Below the pieces are notes generated by a model that saw only the letters and a program-made list of their open reading frames with translations, was not told where the DNA came from and did no database searches. The translations under genes and the position numbers were made by a program. Below are positions 23,633 to 35,735 of a stretch of DNA of 64,000 nt, one piece after another. The DNA is from Iris pallida (Eukaryota > Streptophyta > Magnoliopsida > Asparagales > Iridaceae). The stretch lies in assembly GCA_029216955.1 (NCBI GenBank), contig JANAVB010004060.1, positions 1-64,000 on the forward strand, in the 5' to 3' direction. Each line of letters begins with the position of its first letter. Position 1 is the first letter of the stretch.

Positions 23633-26374
23633 TGTCACGCCCCAGAACCAGAATACTGGAGAGTGGAGGACAGACATAGCCAGCTACGTATATTGAAGTG
23701 CAACCCACCTCGCAATACGGTCACGGCTGTCTAGATGCATGAGGGTTTATCTACAAGCCATCTGTCTTTTAAGGTCAAGAACAAGCCTAGTGTCTCAATA
23801 TCAAGCAAGTATAATAGTTACAAGATGTTAGACCATCAGATATTCAATAGTAAGGTGTCCTATACATTTCATATACAGATGATCATGAAGCTAGTCGTAC
23901 AAAATGCGAGGACTAGCAAGAGTTTCAGTCATACATGATCAACCCTAGGATTTGTCAATTATGTTACAGTCCTTAGGCAGACAAGAAATATAAGTATTCA
24001 ACACGATCTAATACTTGCTCGATGGCTAAACACCTCAAAAGAATAATTTACAATAGAGTGGGAGAGCAAAATAAAACCCACTCGTTGCCAGGGTTACGTC
24101 TAGTGTTCACTATCTGGCTGGAAGGCTGGGAGATCCTCGGGTGCTACTCCAAAATTTGGTCATACAAAACCAGCTGGGTCAGACCCCAGAAGAGCAAGTG
24201 CCACAAGGGAGACTTCACTTAAGAACTAAAACTGGCATATTAGCACATGAGACATAAATGATAACATAAGACATCAGTTAGGGAAAACAAGGTGATAAAC
24301 TATAAGACAACTAAGGGACTATTCCAGTAACCAAGTTACAACCCTTAAACCAAACAACGACCGGGGTTGTAATCCTTCACCTGAACAGAGCTTAGTCTCC
24401 AACCAATTATCGACAAGAGTAAAGCATAAGCAAGCATGTCCCGAGATAACCGTTTACTGGATCTAAACAAGACTAGACAAGATTGGAATCCATCCAACAT
24501 TCACGGCCAAGCAATAAGTACGGCTCGATACTTTAACTAACTAGGGTTATCACAAGCCTAGTTACTAGCAAGATGCAATGAGATATTCCTACGGCCACAG
24601 GTCCTGCAGACTATCCAGGTTATCCAGACGCAATTTCAAGAGTTATCAAGAATCATTAGGTGACTTGGAGTGCAACACATGACAGTGTGCATAGTACTTG
24701 TTTCATGAAGTGCCCCACGTGACAGTGAGCTAGAAATGTGCCCTAATCGACGGCAGGCCACAAGTCCACAAGGAAGGCACCCAGATAACGAGATTGCTTG
24801 TAGCCGAAATATCTCTATCTATATGAGCTACTTGATTTATCTAATCATTACCCTAGCCAGATTCAGTCTGAATTCCTGACCGTGGTACTCTGGAATCCAT
24901 GTCCGAGACATGATGCAAGACGGGACATGTAGCTTGTACAGACATAATCAAGAGAAATCACCCACGGTGTCAAGACGAGAGTTAATTGTTACTTATTACT
25001 TGTCAGAATTACTTGTCAGGAGTGCGCCTCGACAGGCCACTATCAAGCTTATCATGTTATCCCAGGTTTACTTGTTACTTGTCAAGAGTGCGCCTCGACG
25101 GGACACTATCAAGCATTTCATGTCAGGTTCGTGTTGTCATGTCGTATTCATGTATCATATCATGCTCATGGCTAAGTTAATACAAGATATGCCCAAGATT
25201 CACAATCATCAAATCGAGTAGTCGCAAGTTAGGATGAGTACAAAATGTAAGCAATGTAAACATAAAACTATATACTAAAGATGAATATGCAGGGGGCATG
25301 CAGGAGGCTAAGGCATACAGCCAAGGCATGCGGTCAGGACTCATGCGGCCAAGTATGCAGTCCACATAACTGCATGCGGCCAGGGGTCTTGCGGCAAGGC
25401 ATGCAGTCCGCAGGACTTTATGCGGACACAGCTTCATGCGGCAAGCAATGAAGTCCGCAGGACTTCATACGGCCAAAGCTTCATGCGGCAAGCAATGAAG
25501 TCCACAGGACTTCATGCGGCTAAAGCTCATACGGCCAAGATATGCAGCCTACATGATTTCATGCGGCCAGGGCTCATGCGGCCAAGGCAGCACTGCCGCA
25601 GGACTTCATACGGCAAGACTTCATGCGGCCAAGGCAGCACTGCCGCATGACTTCATGCGGCAAATCTTCATGCGGCCAAGGCAACACTGTCGCAGGACTT
25701 CATGCAGCAAGACTTCATGCGGCCAAGGCTCATGCGTCCAAGGAAACACTGCTCATCTTCTCTAAAATTCGAGAAGATGAGCCATGGAAGCCATGGCTTC
25801 CAAGCTCCGTCCAACCTCTGATTTAAGTCAGAAATTAGACTTCCATAGGTCAAAATAGGGTAGAACGAAATTCTCTACAACATGGAACAACTAGATTTTG
25901 AAAACTAACAAGTTTGATAGATCAAAACCAAGGAAAACCAAAAATAACATAAACTTAGATCTACAAGAAAATATTCACCAAATCGAAAAATGCCAAGTTC
26001 TAAAGTGTCTTGAAATCACGTAAGAAAGAAAATGGAACAAATAAAAATGAGTTCTCTCATGAAGCAAGCTAGCACTTGCCTAGCTCTCTAGGTTGGTAGG
26101 AGAGTAATGGACGAAGAAAAAGAAGTAAATAAGAGTAATGAAGAGAGAGAAAGGGGTGGTTGGGTTTTAAAGGTGGAGGGTTCTCTCATAATAAACCAAG
26201 CCCAATCAAACCAAGCAAACCAAAATAAACCAAGCCAAGTTAAAATAAACCGAGCCAAGTCATAACCAGCCGAGACTAGGCTAGCAAGTCAAGTCCAACT
26301 ACGGGTCACCTGACAAACATCAGAAATCTCGTATACGCATACAAAAATACGTATAATGAGAAACGGGAGTGACA
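23633..26374 (-). repeat. T3 3' LTR
   Basis: 2742 bp, TGTCACGCCCCAGAACC to AACGGGAGTGACA on the plus strand. It matches 31400-34112 along its length with scattered substitutions and small gaps. The ends are inverted (TGTCAC...GTGACA). The transcribed leader would be pyrimidine-rich followed by the CATGCGGC array at 25320-25760. Small ORFs are chance. Confidence 0.92.
25320..25760 (-). repeat. CATGCGGC minisatellite in T3 3' LTR
   Basis: About seventeen CATGCGGC, CATACGGC or close variants. From 25575 three units of exactly 47 bp begin at 25575, 25622 and 25669, with a fourth start at 25716. Upstream lies a related shorter unit with CAAGCAATGAAGTCCGCAGG. Read on the element strand the core is GCCGCATGAAG. 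Confidence 0.85.
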
Positions 26375-26392
26375 ACTCTACCCACCTTAAAA
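26375..26392 (-). promoter_or_regulatory. T3 polypurine tract
   Basis: The minus strand reads TTTTAAGGTGGGTAGAGT directly before the LTR start TGTCACTCC, preceded by GAGGACAGAATTC. This is the typical arrangement of Tekay/Del elements. Confidence 0.8.
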
Positions 26393-26540
26393 GAATTCTG
26401 TCCTCGAAATTTAATCAAGAGGCTAGAGATGTCGGAACAGGCTATATTAATCATAAGCAAGCTACGACTAGCAGTCAATCAAGCAATCATTCATGCCAGC
26501 AAGTAATTAAAAGAATAAGGTATAAGGAAGATATTATACC

Positions 26541-26895
26541 TTATGAGTCAAACATGTGTGGATATCGCAAGCGGATATCATCCTCACGCTCCCATGTTGA
26601 CTCACCTAAAGAGTGGTGACCCCAAACAATACGAACTAAAATAATAGTCTTGTCTTGAGTACCTTCTCTCTTCGGTCCAAAATAGATACGGGCCTTTCCT
26701 CATACGAAAGGTTGGTACCAACAACCAATTCAGAATGATCAAGGATATGGCTCGGATCCGGGACATACTGTCGTAATTATGATACATGGAACACGTCACC
26801 TCACGTAACGACGGCAGAAGAGCAAGTCGATGATAGGACACATCACCTACTCGCTCAAGGATATCGAATGACCCTATATACCTAGGACTAAGCAT
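26541..26895 (-). pseudogene. pol: Integrase C-terminus and chromodomain (T3)
   Basis: The minus strand opens with LSPRYIGSFDILERVGDVSY, the conserved Pol C-terminal block after the integrase core. After a frameshift it gives ILDRREKVLKTR, then in another frame VWGHHSLGESTWERED and RYPHMFDS before a TAA stop at 26541-26543. The W-x-x-H and STWE words are those of the chromodomain that targets chromoviruses to heterochromatin. At least two frameshifts break it. Confidence 0.85.
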
Positions 26896-27108
26896 TCTCC
26901 GTACGCCGAAATGAATAACGCCACGGGTAGGCGAGATCCTAAGGAATACGTGGTCGCTGATAGAGAACTCAAGGGGATGCTGATGAGAATCGGCCCAATG
27001 GCGTTGGCAATCTTGGGCAGCTCGAAGATGATCTCTGACTTATCTGACCACCTCGATTGTCTGCGTAACCATTTATGGACCAAGCATCTGTCTCTCACCG
27101 ACATCATT

Positions 27109-27800
27109 CTATGCTAACGGGGATCTGCACTTTCTGTCGTACAATGCCTCAACGGGTACCATCTGGATACTGGCCTGAAAACTATTGTTATAGGAGAACT
27201 CCACTAGGTGCAGGTGATCTTCCAACGAACCACCGAAGTCCAATGTACAAGATTGTAACATATCTTCAAGAGTCTGGATCGTGTGTTCTGACTGACCATC
27301 TATCTGTGGATGATAAGCTGAACTGAACTTGAGACGAGTCCCCAAACTCTCTTGAAGACTCCACCAAAAGTGCGATATATACCTTTAATCTCTGTCTGAT
27401 ACAATATTGATTGGCACTCCATGTAATCTGACAATCTGCCCGAGGTACATCTCTGCTAGCTGATCCGTCGACTAACCAACTTTGAATAGGAAAAAATGTG
27501 CTACCTTCGTGAGATGATCGACGATAACCCATATAGCATGTCTTCCAGCTGGAGATCTAGGTAACCCAGTTATAAAATCCATAGTAATGTGCTCCCATTT
27601 CCATTCTAGGATCGGTAAAGGTTAAAGAAGTCCAGCTGGTCTCCGATGTTCAGCTTTAACTTGTTGGCAAACTAAACATCGGAAGACAAACCGGGCTATC
27701 TTCCTCTTCATGCCATTCCACCAGAAATGCTGACGGATGTCTCGGTACATCTTCATGCCATCGGGATGAATTGAATACTGAGAACTATGAGCCTCTGTCA
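27109..27800 (-). pseudogene. pol: Integrase zinc-binding and catalytic domains (T3)
   Basis: The minus strand shows an HHCC zinc-binding domain near 27790-27660 (AHSSQYSIHPDGMKMY, then CLVCQQVKAEH). After a stop come the catalytic-core words [10 protein letters not shown] (first acidic residue) and [13 protein letters not shown]. Downstream, in another frame, are SSAYHPQIDGQSEHTIQTLE (last acidic residue) and FSYNNSFQASI. These are the DDE integrase blocks. Stops and frameshifts split the domain. Confidence 0.88.
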
Positions 27801-28082
27801 TGATCTTATATCTGATACCACCACTCTAGGTACACAAAGACGCCTTCCATGTCGGAGAGTACCATCTTCGTGAATATATAACTCTAGTCTTCGTCCTGCT
27901 TCACACTCTGCTCTGAGCCGCTGAAGCTTTGAATCTGCTGATTGTGCCATCGTGATCCTTTCAACTATGCTGGACTGAACTTACATACTGGCCATCAATG
28001 CCATATTGGTAGGAAGAACTATCTCTATCCCCATCTTCTGAAGGTTTAATAATAACTCTGGTTACGCTGTTAGAAAATAAGC

Positions 28083-28568
28083 TCATGCTCTTCTGCTCAA
28101 TGCATCTGCAACAATGTTGGCCTTCCCAGGATGATACTGCAGGTTGAAGTCGTAATCTAAAAGTAGCTCTAACCATCTCCTCTGACGCATGTTAAGATCC
28201 TTCTGGGTAAATACATACTTAAGACTCTTGTGGTCGGTGAAAATTTTTACCCGATCACCATATAAATAATGCCTCCAAAGCTTTAATGCAAAAACTACTG
28301 CTGCTAACTCCAAGTCATGGGTAGGATAATTTCTCTCATGGTCACGAAGCTAGCGTGACGCATAAGCTACTACATTACCATGTTACATCAATACGAATCC
28401 CAATCCTCTGCCTGAAGCCTCACAATAAACTAAAAATCCTCCAGTCCCATCTGGAAGAGTGAGAATGGGGGCCATCATTAATCCTCGCTTCAACTTCTCA
28501 AATAAACTTTGACACTCTGCTGTCCAAGCAAGGTGCACATCCTTGCGGGTCAACTGAGTCATGGGCAC
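28083..28568 (-). pseudogene. pol: RNase H domain (T3)
   Basis: The minus frame, the same as the RT frame, shows the RT connection and RNase H: WTAECQSLFEKLK, then FLVYCEASGRGLGFVLM (the usual YCDAS has D changed to E), and [26 protein letters not shown] and [14 protein letters not shown]. The domain would degrade RNA in the RNA:DNA hybrid. One or more stops lie between 28383 and 28313. Confidence 0.88.
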
Positions 28569-28658
28569 TGAAATTCGAGCAAAGTCTGAAACAAATCGTC
28601 GTTAATAGTCCGCCAATCCTAGAAAACTGCGAACCTCTACGACGGTGCTGGGAACTGG

Positions 28659-29321
28659 TCATGTCTCCATAGCCACTATCTTCTGGGGGTCAACTTCTAC
28701 TCCACCTCTGGTGATGATATGAACTAAGTACGAAATGCGATCAAGCCAAAGCTTGTACTTACTGAAATTCGCATACAACTGGTGCTCTCTGAGAATCTGA
28801 AGGACTATATGGAGATGCTGCTCATGCTCGGCCTCACTCTTGCTATAGACCAAGATATCGTCTATAAATACTATCACGAACTAATCCAAATAGGGCATGA
28901 AGATACGATTCATGAGGTCCATAAATACGGTTGACGCATTGGTTGCTCCAAATGGCATAACAAGGAACTCCCAATGCCTATATCTAGATCTGAATGCTGT
29001 ATTTAGGATGTCTTACTCTCTGACTCTGATCTGATGGTACCCCGACCTCAAGTCAATCTTCGAGAATACTGCCGCTCCTCTGAGTTGGTCAAATAAATCA
29101 TCTATCCTTGGCAAGGGATATATATTCTTGATTATTACATAGTTCAAGGTACGATAATCAACACATAGTCTTAATGTACCATCCTTCTTTTTCACAAAAA
29201 GCATCGTGGCTCCCCAAGGTGATCCACTAGCATGAATAAATCCCTTGGTTTTGAGTTCTTCAATCATCTTGTACAAAATCTCCAACTCTGAGGGTGCCAT
29301 CCTATAGACTCTCTCTAACAC
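28659..29321 (-). pseudogene. pol: Reverse transcriptase (T3)
   Basis: Two minus-strand blocks in the same frame. The first (29321-29013) has [34 protein letters not shown] and [15 protein letters not shown]. The second (28877-28659) has the catalytic box FIDDILVYSKS. The region between holds stop codons, for example the CGVTNAPAVFMDLMN stretch is only partly readable. The length suits a gypsy RT, but the frame is not continuous. Confidence 0.9.
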
Positions 29322-29456
29322 TGGTGTCGTCCCTGGAAGAAAATTAATGGTGAACTCTATCTCTCTCTCTCTCTGGGGGCATGCTTGGAAGCTCTTCGGG
29401 AAATATATCGAGAAATTCTTCTACTACTCTGGAAAACTGAACTGCTGCTGCTACTG

Positions 29457-29882
29457 CTATCCGCAACACTGGGAAGAAGGTTCCACTTCGCCTCTGGAAA
29501 ATAAAAACTCTGCTTCGCCTGGAATACCAAAAATAATCTTACCAAGATGGCAGTCTATTCTTGCATATTGATCCTTCAACCAATCCATTCCTAGGACCAC
29601 ATCATAGTCGGCCATCGGAAATTCTATCAATCTAGCGAAAAACTCTCTACCGCTAACTACGATTCGACACAAGAAAAACACTCTATCTACTCCCACAAGA
29701 CCATTACCAGTAAGTATATTGAGCCTTACTGATAATGACTCGGGCTCCAGTCCTATATGTGTAGCGAATCGTGCAGACATATATGAATACGATGCACCCG
29801 AATCAAATAATACTGATGCTGGAAAATAGTTGACGAGAAAGGTACCTGCCACCACCTCACCTGATGCTAACTCTTCCTCCAC
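29457..29882 (-). pseudogene. pol: Aspartic protease (T3)
   Basis: An uninterrupted 141-codon block with VLFDSGASYSYMSARF (D-S-G active site), GLEPESLSVRLNILTGNG, and ADYDVVLGMDWLKDQYARID. It is the better preserved of the two Tekay-type proteases in the window. It lies in the gag frame and flows toward RT with a frameshift-free but stop-interrupted linker. The C-terminal CCG run is chance. Confidence 0.85.
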
Positions 29883-30041
29883 GGTCAGAACCAGAGCCTG
29901 ACCATGCCCTCTGGGTGCTACTCCCCTCTGCTGGAAACCTCTCTATCGGTTCTGTATCTGAGCTTGGGTCTGGGCATACTGCTAGGGTCTCTGCTGCTAG
30001 AAGGCTTGTGCCTGAAGCGACAATAGCCTCGGAGGCCGGTA

Positions 30042-31301
30042 CTATTGCTGCTGCTGCACTGGTGCTGGGGCTGGTCCCCTAACCAATGGACTAGTTAGGT
30101 TCGACGATAATGAACTGGCTCTATTCGGGTAGGACCCTATCAGGTGGTTCGGTGCCCCACAAGCCAAGCACAATCCCTGTGCTCTGCGACACTCCGAAAC
30201 AACGTGTCCTGGCTTCCCACAATGAGTGCAGCCCATTGCGGAAGACTGCCTTCGCTTCTGTTGCTGAGGGTACGTCAGAGTTGAATGCTGAATCGACGTA
30301 ACTAAATTCACCCTTCGGGGAACTCCAATCGACAAAGCCATAGCTGCCGGGGCTGGTGCTGAGGACAGACTCATCTGCCTATAGGACCTCTTACTGCTTC
30401 CGATTCGGTCCACGATCCTCTGTGAGGTATACTCGTGCCTCATAGCTGCCCTCAAGACAGCATCAAAAGTCTGATGCTCGAACTGCTCCACAGCTAAAAT
30501 AATCTCTAGGTGGAGTCCCTGCTGAAACCGCTGCGCTCAATCCAACTCGGTTTCCTCCAAGGTGGGAGCAAACTGACTCAGTCTTAAAAACGCGGCCGCA
30601 TAATCGCCAACTGTTCGGCTCATCTATTTCAAATTGGTGAACCTCGTCTGTAGGTCATACCGAGCTCCATCATCGAAGTACTTGGTCTAAAACTTGTCAC
30701 TGAACGTCGCCCATGAGACAGGCGCCGCCAATCCAACTGTTAATATCGCCCACCACGTGCGGGCTAAGTCCAATAACTGTAGGCACACTACAGCCACCTT
30801 CTCTTCCTTTGGAGTCCTTGCTGCCTCAAGGATAACCTCTATGTCTTGAAGCCAAGCAGCGGCAGCAATAGCATCTATACTGTCATCAAAGAAGGGAGGG
30901 TTCAAGCGCTTGAAATTGTTGGCTGTACTGTTGCCTTGGTAACCCACTCTACCCATAGCATCTTGTATGGTCTAGTGTAGGACATCACCCAGATGATCTT
31001 GAGAGGCGAGTAATTCCCAGATGAGTCCTACCAAGACTCGATTGTCAGGCTCTACAGGCTGAGTTGACTGAACTGGTGGCTCTGGATCCCCGGAAGGCAT
31101 AACTCGGGAGGCTGCTCCTGAGAGCTGGGCTTGGTCTCCTTGTTGAGGCTGGTACACTGGTGGTTCTCCTTCCGGCTGATCGGCAGGATCAGGAGCAATG
31201 CCACTGAAGAAAATAACATGGGGAACATTAAGGAAAGACCAAGATAGATCAAAGATATAAGTATGTGACCAGGCCAAGATTTCAGGAAGATTAGAAGACA
31301 C
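30042..31301 (-). pseudogene. gag: Gag (T3)
   Basis: One minus frame runs from 31301 to 30042 with in-frame stops near 30972 and 30684 and a few more to 30500. It contains the Gag core (FKRLNPPFFDDSIDAIAAAA, LQLLDLARTWWAILTVG, VSWATFSDKF) and, near 30260-30150, two zinc knuckles. The first, CTHCGKPGHVVSEC, is intact. The second, CLACGAPNHLIGSY, has lost its last cysteine. The N-terminal 100 residues are proline- and glutamine-rich and poorly conserved, so the true start is unclear. Confidence 0.85.
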
Positions 31302-31371
31302 GAGTAGAGATGAAAGGCGAGTGCTGATTGAGACATCTATCCGGTAAAACCCTCACACATCTTGATTTACA

Positions 31372-31390
31372 AGACCTGCATGGGCCACCA
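31372..31390 (-). promoter_or_regulatory. T3 primer-binding site, tRNA-Ile type
   Basis: AGACCTGCATGGGCCACCA on the plus strand equals, from memory, the 3' end of plant tRNA-Ile(AAU) with CCA, so the element strand is its complement. A 9-nt spacer (31391-31399) lies between it and the LTR. T1 has the same spacing. Confidence 0.75.
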
Positions 31391-31399
31391 CTTAAACCG

Positions 31400-34112
31400 T
31401 GTCACACCCCAGAACCAAAATACTAGAGAGCGGGGGACAGACACAGCCAGCTACGTATATTGAAGTGCAACCCACCTTGTAATACGGTCACGGCTGTCTA
31501 GATGCATGAGGGTTTATCTACAAGCCATCAGTCTCTTAAGGTCAAGAACAAGCCTAGTGTCTCAATCTCAAGCAAGTAATAATAGTTACAAGATGTTAGA
31601 CCATCATATATTCAATAGTAAGGCGTCCCATACATTTTATATACAAACGATCATGGAGCTAGTCGCACAAAATGCGAGGACTAGCAAGAGTTTCAGTCAT
31701 ACATGATCAACCCTAGGATTTGTTAATCATGTTACAGCTCTTAGGCAGACAAGAAATATAAGTATTTAACACGAGCTAACACTTGCTCGGCGGCTAAAAG
31801 CCTCAAATGAATAATTTACAATAGAGTGGAAGAGTAAAATAAAACCCACTCGTTGCCAGGGTTACGTCTAGTATTCACCATCTGGCTGGAAGGCTGGGAG
31901 ATCCTCGGATGCTGATCCAAAATCTGGCCATACAAAACCAACTGGATCAGACCCCAGAAGAGCAAGTGCCACAAGGGAGGCTTCACTTAAGAACTAAAAC
32001 TAGTATATTAGCACATGAGACATAAATGATAACATAAGAAATGAGTTAGGGAAAACAAGGTGATAAACGATAAGACAATTAAGGGACTATTTCGGTAACC
32101 AAGTTACAATCCTAAAACCAAATAAGGACCAGGATTGTAACCCTTCACCTGAACAGAGCTTAGTCTCCAACCAATTATCGACAAGAGTAAAGCATAAGCA
32201 AGCATGTCCCGAGATAACCATGTACTGGATCTAAACAAGACTAGACAAGATTGGACTCCATCCAACATTCATGGTCAAGCAATAAGTATGGCTCGATACT
32301 TTAACTAACTAGGGTTATCATAAGCCTAATTACTAGCAAGATGTAATGAGATATTCCTACGACCACAAGCCCTGCAGACTATCCAGGTTATCTAGACGCA
32401 AGTTCAAGAGTTATCAAGAATCATTAGGTGACTTGGAGTGCAACACATGACAGTATGTATAGTAATTGTTTCATGAAGTGTCTCACATGACAGTGAGCTA
32501 GAAATGTGCCCTACTCGACGGCAGGCTACAAGTCCATAAGGAAGGCACCTAGATAATGGGATTGCTTGTAGCTGAAATATCTCTATCTATATAAGCTACT
32601 TGATTTATCTAATCATTACCCTAGCCAGATTCAGTCTGAATTCCTGACCGTGGTACTCGGGAATCCATGTCCTAGACATGATACAAGACGAGACTTGTAG
32701 CTTGTACAGACATAATCAAGAGAAATTACCCACGGTGTCAAGACGAGAGTTACTTATTACTTATCAGGAGTGTGCCTCGATGGACCACTATCAAGCTTAT
32801 CATGTTATGCCAGGTTTACTTGTTACTTGTCAAGAGTGCGCCTCGATGGGTCACTATCAAGCTTTTCATGTCAGGTTCGTGTTGTCATGTCGTGTTCATG
32901 TATCATATCGTGCTCATGGCTAAGTTAATACAAGATATGCCCAAGATTCACAATCATTAAATTGGGTAGTCGTAAGTTAGGCTGAGTATAAAATGTAAGC
33001 AATTTAAACATAAAACTACATACTAAAGATGAACATGTAGGGGGCTAAGGCATGCGGTCAGGACTCATGCGGCCAAGCATGCAGTCCACGTGACTACATG
33101 CTGCTAGGGGTCATGCGGCAAGGCATGCAGTCCGCAGGACTTCATGCGGCCACACCTTCATGCGGCAAGCAATGAAGTCCGCAGGACTTCATGCGGCAAG
33201 CAATGAAGTCCGCAGGACTTCATGCGGCCAAAGCTTCAAGAGGCAAGCAATGAAGTTCGCAGGACTTCATGCGGCCAAGATATACGGCCCGCATGATATC
33301 AAGCGGCCAGGGCTCATGTGGCCGAGGCAGCAATGCCGCAGGACTTCATGCAGCAAGACTTCATGTGGCCAAGGCAATACTGTCGCAGGACTTCATGCGG
33401 CCAAGACTTCATGCGGCCAAAGCAACACTGTTGTTGGACTTCATGCAGCAAGACTTCATGCGGCCAAGGCTCATGCGGCCAAGGCAACACTGCTCATCTT
33501 TTCTAAAATCCGTGAAGATGAGCCATGGAAGCCATGGCTTCCAGGCTCCGTCTAACCTCCAATTTAAGTCAAAAATTGGACTTCCATAGGTCAAAATGGG
33601 ATAGAACGAAATTCTCTACAACATGAAACAACTAGATTTTGAAAACAAACAAGTTTGATAGATCAAAACCAAGAAAAACCAAAAATAACATAAACTTAGA
33701 TCTATAAGAAAATATCTACCAAATCGAAAAATGCCAAGTTCTAAAGTGTCTTAAAATCGTGTAAGAAAGAAAATAAAACAAATAAAAATGAGTTCTCTCA
33801 TGAAGCAAGCTAGCACTTGCCTAGCTCTCTAGGTTGGTGGGAGAGTCATGGAGGAAGAAGAAGTAAATGAGAGTAATGAAGAGAGAGAAAGGGTGGTTGG
33901 GTTTTAAAGGGGGAGGGTTCTCTCATAATGAACCAAGCCCAATCAAACCAAGCCAAACCAAAATAAACCAAGCCAAGTCAAAATAAACCAAGCCAAGTCA
34001 TGACCAACCAAGACTAGGCTAGCAAGTCAAGTCCAACTATGGATCACCTAACAAACGTCAGAGATCTCGTATACGTATATGAAAATACGTATAACGAGAA
34101 ACAGGAGTGATA
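31400..34112 (-). repeat. T3 5' LTR
   Basis: 2713 bp, TGTCACACCCCAGAACC to AACAGGAGTGATA. The TATA-like CTTTAAAACCC on the minus strand lies near 33905. The CATGCGGC array at 33045-33500 includes 47-48 bp units starting near 33313, 33361, 33409 and 33456. It keeps the full LTR length, and the small ORFs inside are chance. Confidence 0.92.
33045..33500 (-). repeat. CATGCGGC minisatellite in T3 5' LTR
   Basis: Same array type as 25320-25760, with fewer intact words (several CATGTGGC changes) and one fewer upstream unit. The copy-number difference between the two LTRs of one element shows the array changes length after insertion. Confidence 0.82.
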
Positions 34113-34117
34113 TCTGT

Positions 34118-34829
34118 CAAGCCTCTTGATTATAATCACTCTGAGCTTTTAGACCGTACCGTACTGGCAAATCGACTAGAGGATTATAACTGGCTTGGGA
34201 TTTGAAATTGAAAGCTTGGTGGGGCTTTGGAAGATCTAATAAGCTTAGAGAGAAGAGATATGAAAGTGAATGAGTGTTAAAATGGTAGAATTTTTTCTCA
34301 ATTTATTGGATTTTCAAAGGGAGAATTCGGACAGAATTCAGACAGAATTCTATTAAAGAATCTCGGCATATAGTCGTTACATCCGTAACTACGGGAAGAC
34401 CGGGTTTAAAATCCAACGTTCAGGGTAGCCGAACTCGGGCCGAATTCGGAGCAAATTCGTCCAGAATTTTGCTAGTCCTGAATGGGTTGATTTTGGGTTT
34501 GCAACTCAGGTTTTTGGGCTTTCAAATTTTCAAGCAGGTAGGAAGAAGTTTGGGCTTTGTGAGTGGACTTGTTTTCAAAATGAAAGGGTATTTTGAAAAC
34601 ATTTCTTAGGTAGCATATTTGTCAGTACGATGCGGTTTATATTGTATTCCTGGACTCAATAAAATACAAAAGCACATTGATAATTAAAATACAGACACGA
34701 TGACAAACAGCTCCAAGTCTTGAACGGTAGCAGGCACAGGCTATCACAGTTCATCCAAGTAGCCCTTATAACGAGACATGGTTAGATCAATTATTAAAAT
34801 TTGGTTCGAACGTGACTAATGAGCCAACA
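34118..34829 (-). repeat. S1 3' LTR, inner part
   Basis: Continuation of 23295-23632. On the minus strand the LTR starts TGTTGGCTCATTAG at 34829. Near 34320-34460 it holds AGAATTCAGACAGAATTC and GAACTCGGGCCGAATTCGG words. Similar GTTCGGCCCGAACTC words recur in S2 and between pol and the extra ORF in both elements. Confidence 0.75.
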
Positions 34830-34848
34830 TCTCTCCCATTTTGATAAT
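34830..34848 (-). promoter_or_regulatory. S1 polypurine tract
   Basis: The minus strand reads ATTATCAAAATGGGAGAGA followed by TGTTGG, the usual copia SIRE-type junction of polypurine tract and 3' LTR. Confidence 0.75.
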
Positions 34849-35348
34849 TGACAAACCTTGACCGATATAACATCTTGGTCTTGATTTAAAAATCTCAAAC
34901 GTGTCTGGTACTGTTTTCTCTTGGTAGTTATTATCCTGAAAAAGTTGTTAGATCCTTTTCTCCCCCGTTGTCACTTAGCAAAATAATTGCAAAGAGATAT
35001 GCTCCCCCAAAAATTATGCTTACGAAACAAACAGTAAAAAAAAACATAGATAATATAAATAAAATAAAATAAATTTCACAAACAGTTTATGATTTGAAAC
35101 AGTAGCTAAAAGATAATGCTAAGCATAAGTGCATACCAAAAGAGATAATAAATAAATACTGAAATAAAAAATGCATATAATCAAAAGAGTTTGGAACAAC
35201 AAACTCAACATCTCAAAAGTCATACATAGAAGTGCATAATAAAAGTACTATCTTGGAATGTAGAAATATTTTCAAGAAAACATAGACATAAGCAGAGTCT
35301 AATAAGATAACATCTAGACCAAAAAACTGTAGTGCATAGATCAAGTCC
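34849..35348 (-). other. S1 3' untranslated region
   Basis: About 500 bases between the polypurine tract and the stop of the extra ORF, AT-rich, with no coding signal. Confidence 0.6.
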
Positions 35349-35735
35349 TTATCTAGTCTGAATCATCATCAGCACAAACTGCAGCAACATCACCATGTCC
35401 GGAAGGTCCAGTACTAGAAGTACCAGCTCCATGAGATGGATGTAGAGTAGCACCAGAACTACGGTACCAATCATAGGCATTACCGGGATCGAAGAAATGA
35501 TGAACCGCCTCATCCTCATAGTGGTAACCAAAATAGTAGGATCTCGTGGAAGAGAACTGGCATACTGACAAGTCTGAGCGAAATGCAGATCCATAAAAGA
35601 GTTGGCAAGGGCCTGAAACCGACTGATGTTTTGGAACTCTTGTTCCTTCAAAATCTCGGTCATATATGCTCGTAAAGAAGTGTGCTCAGCCAGTTGAGCA
35701 CGCCACAACTCATCCAAATGCTGGTAGATGTCCTC
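35349..35735 (-). pseudogene. C-terminal part of the S1 extra (env-position) ORF
   Basis: The minus frame gives EDIYQHLDELWRAQLAEHTS and ISRFQALANSF, a short helical, possibly coiled-coil C-terminal segment. B4 inserted directly upstream, at 35736. The other part is 39504-40421. An equivalent C-terminal tail in S2 (47575-47973) has RWTQLDYRTTLQMSAISNSL. The function is unknown. It occupies the position of the env-like ORF of SIRE elements, but no signal peptide or membrane segment is visible, so envelope function is not supported. Confidence 0.65.

Larger units (their letters stand above)
23633..34112 (-). mobile_element. Full-length Tekay-type gypsy element T3
   Basis: A 10,480 bp element flanked by TCTGT (23628-23632 and 34113-34117). 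LTRs are 23633-26374 and 31400-34112. The minus-strand order is primer site, gag, protease, RT, RNase H, integrase, chromodomain, polypurine tract, which is that of a Tekay/Del chromovirus. From 31301 down to 28083 the domains keep one frame with in-frame stops. The integrase and chromodomain are frameshifted. It is structurally complete but coding-dead. Confidence 0.93.

Noticed and set aside
25320..25765. Regularly spaced repeats that might look like a CRISPR array
   Set aside because: The 47-bp units are contiguous with no unique spacers, lie in a plant LTR, and have no cas genes nearby.
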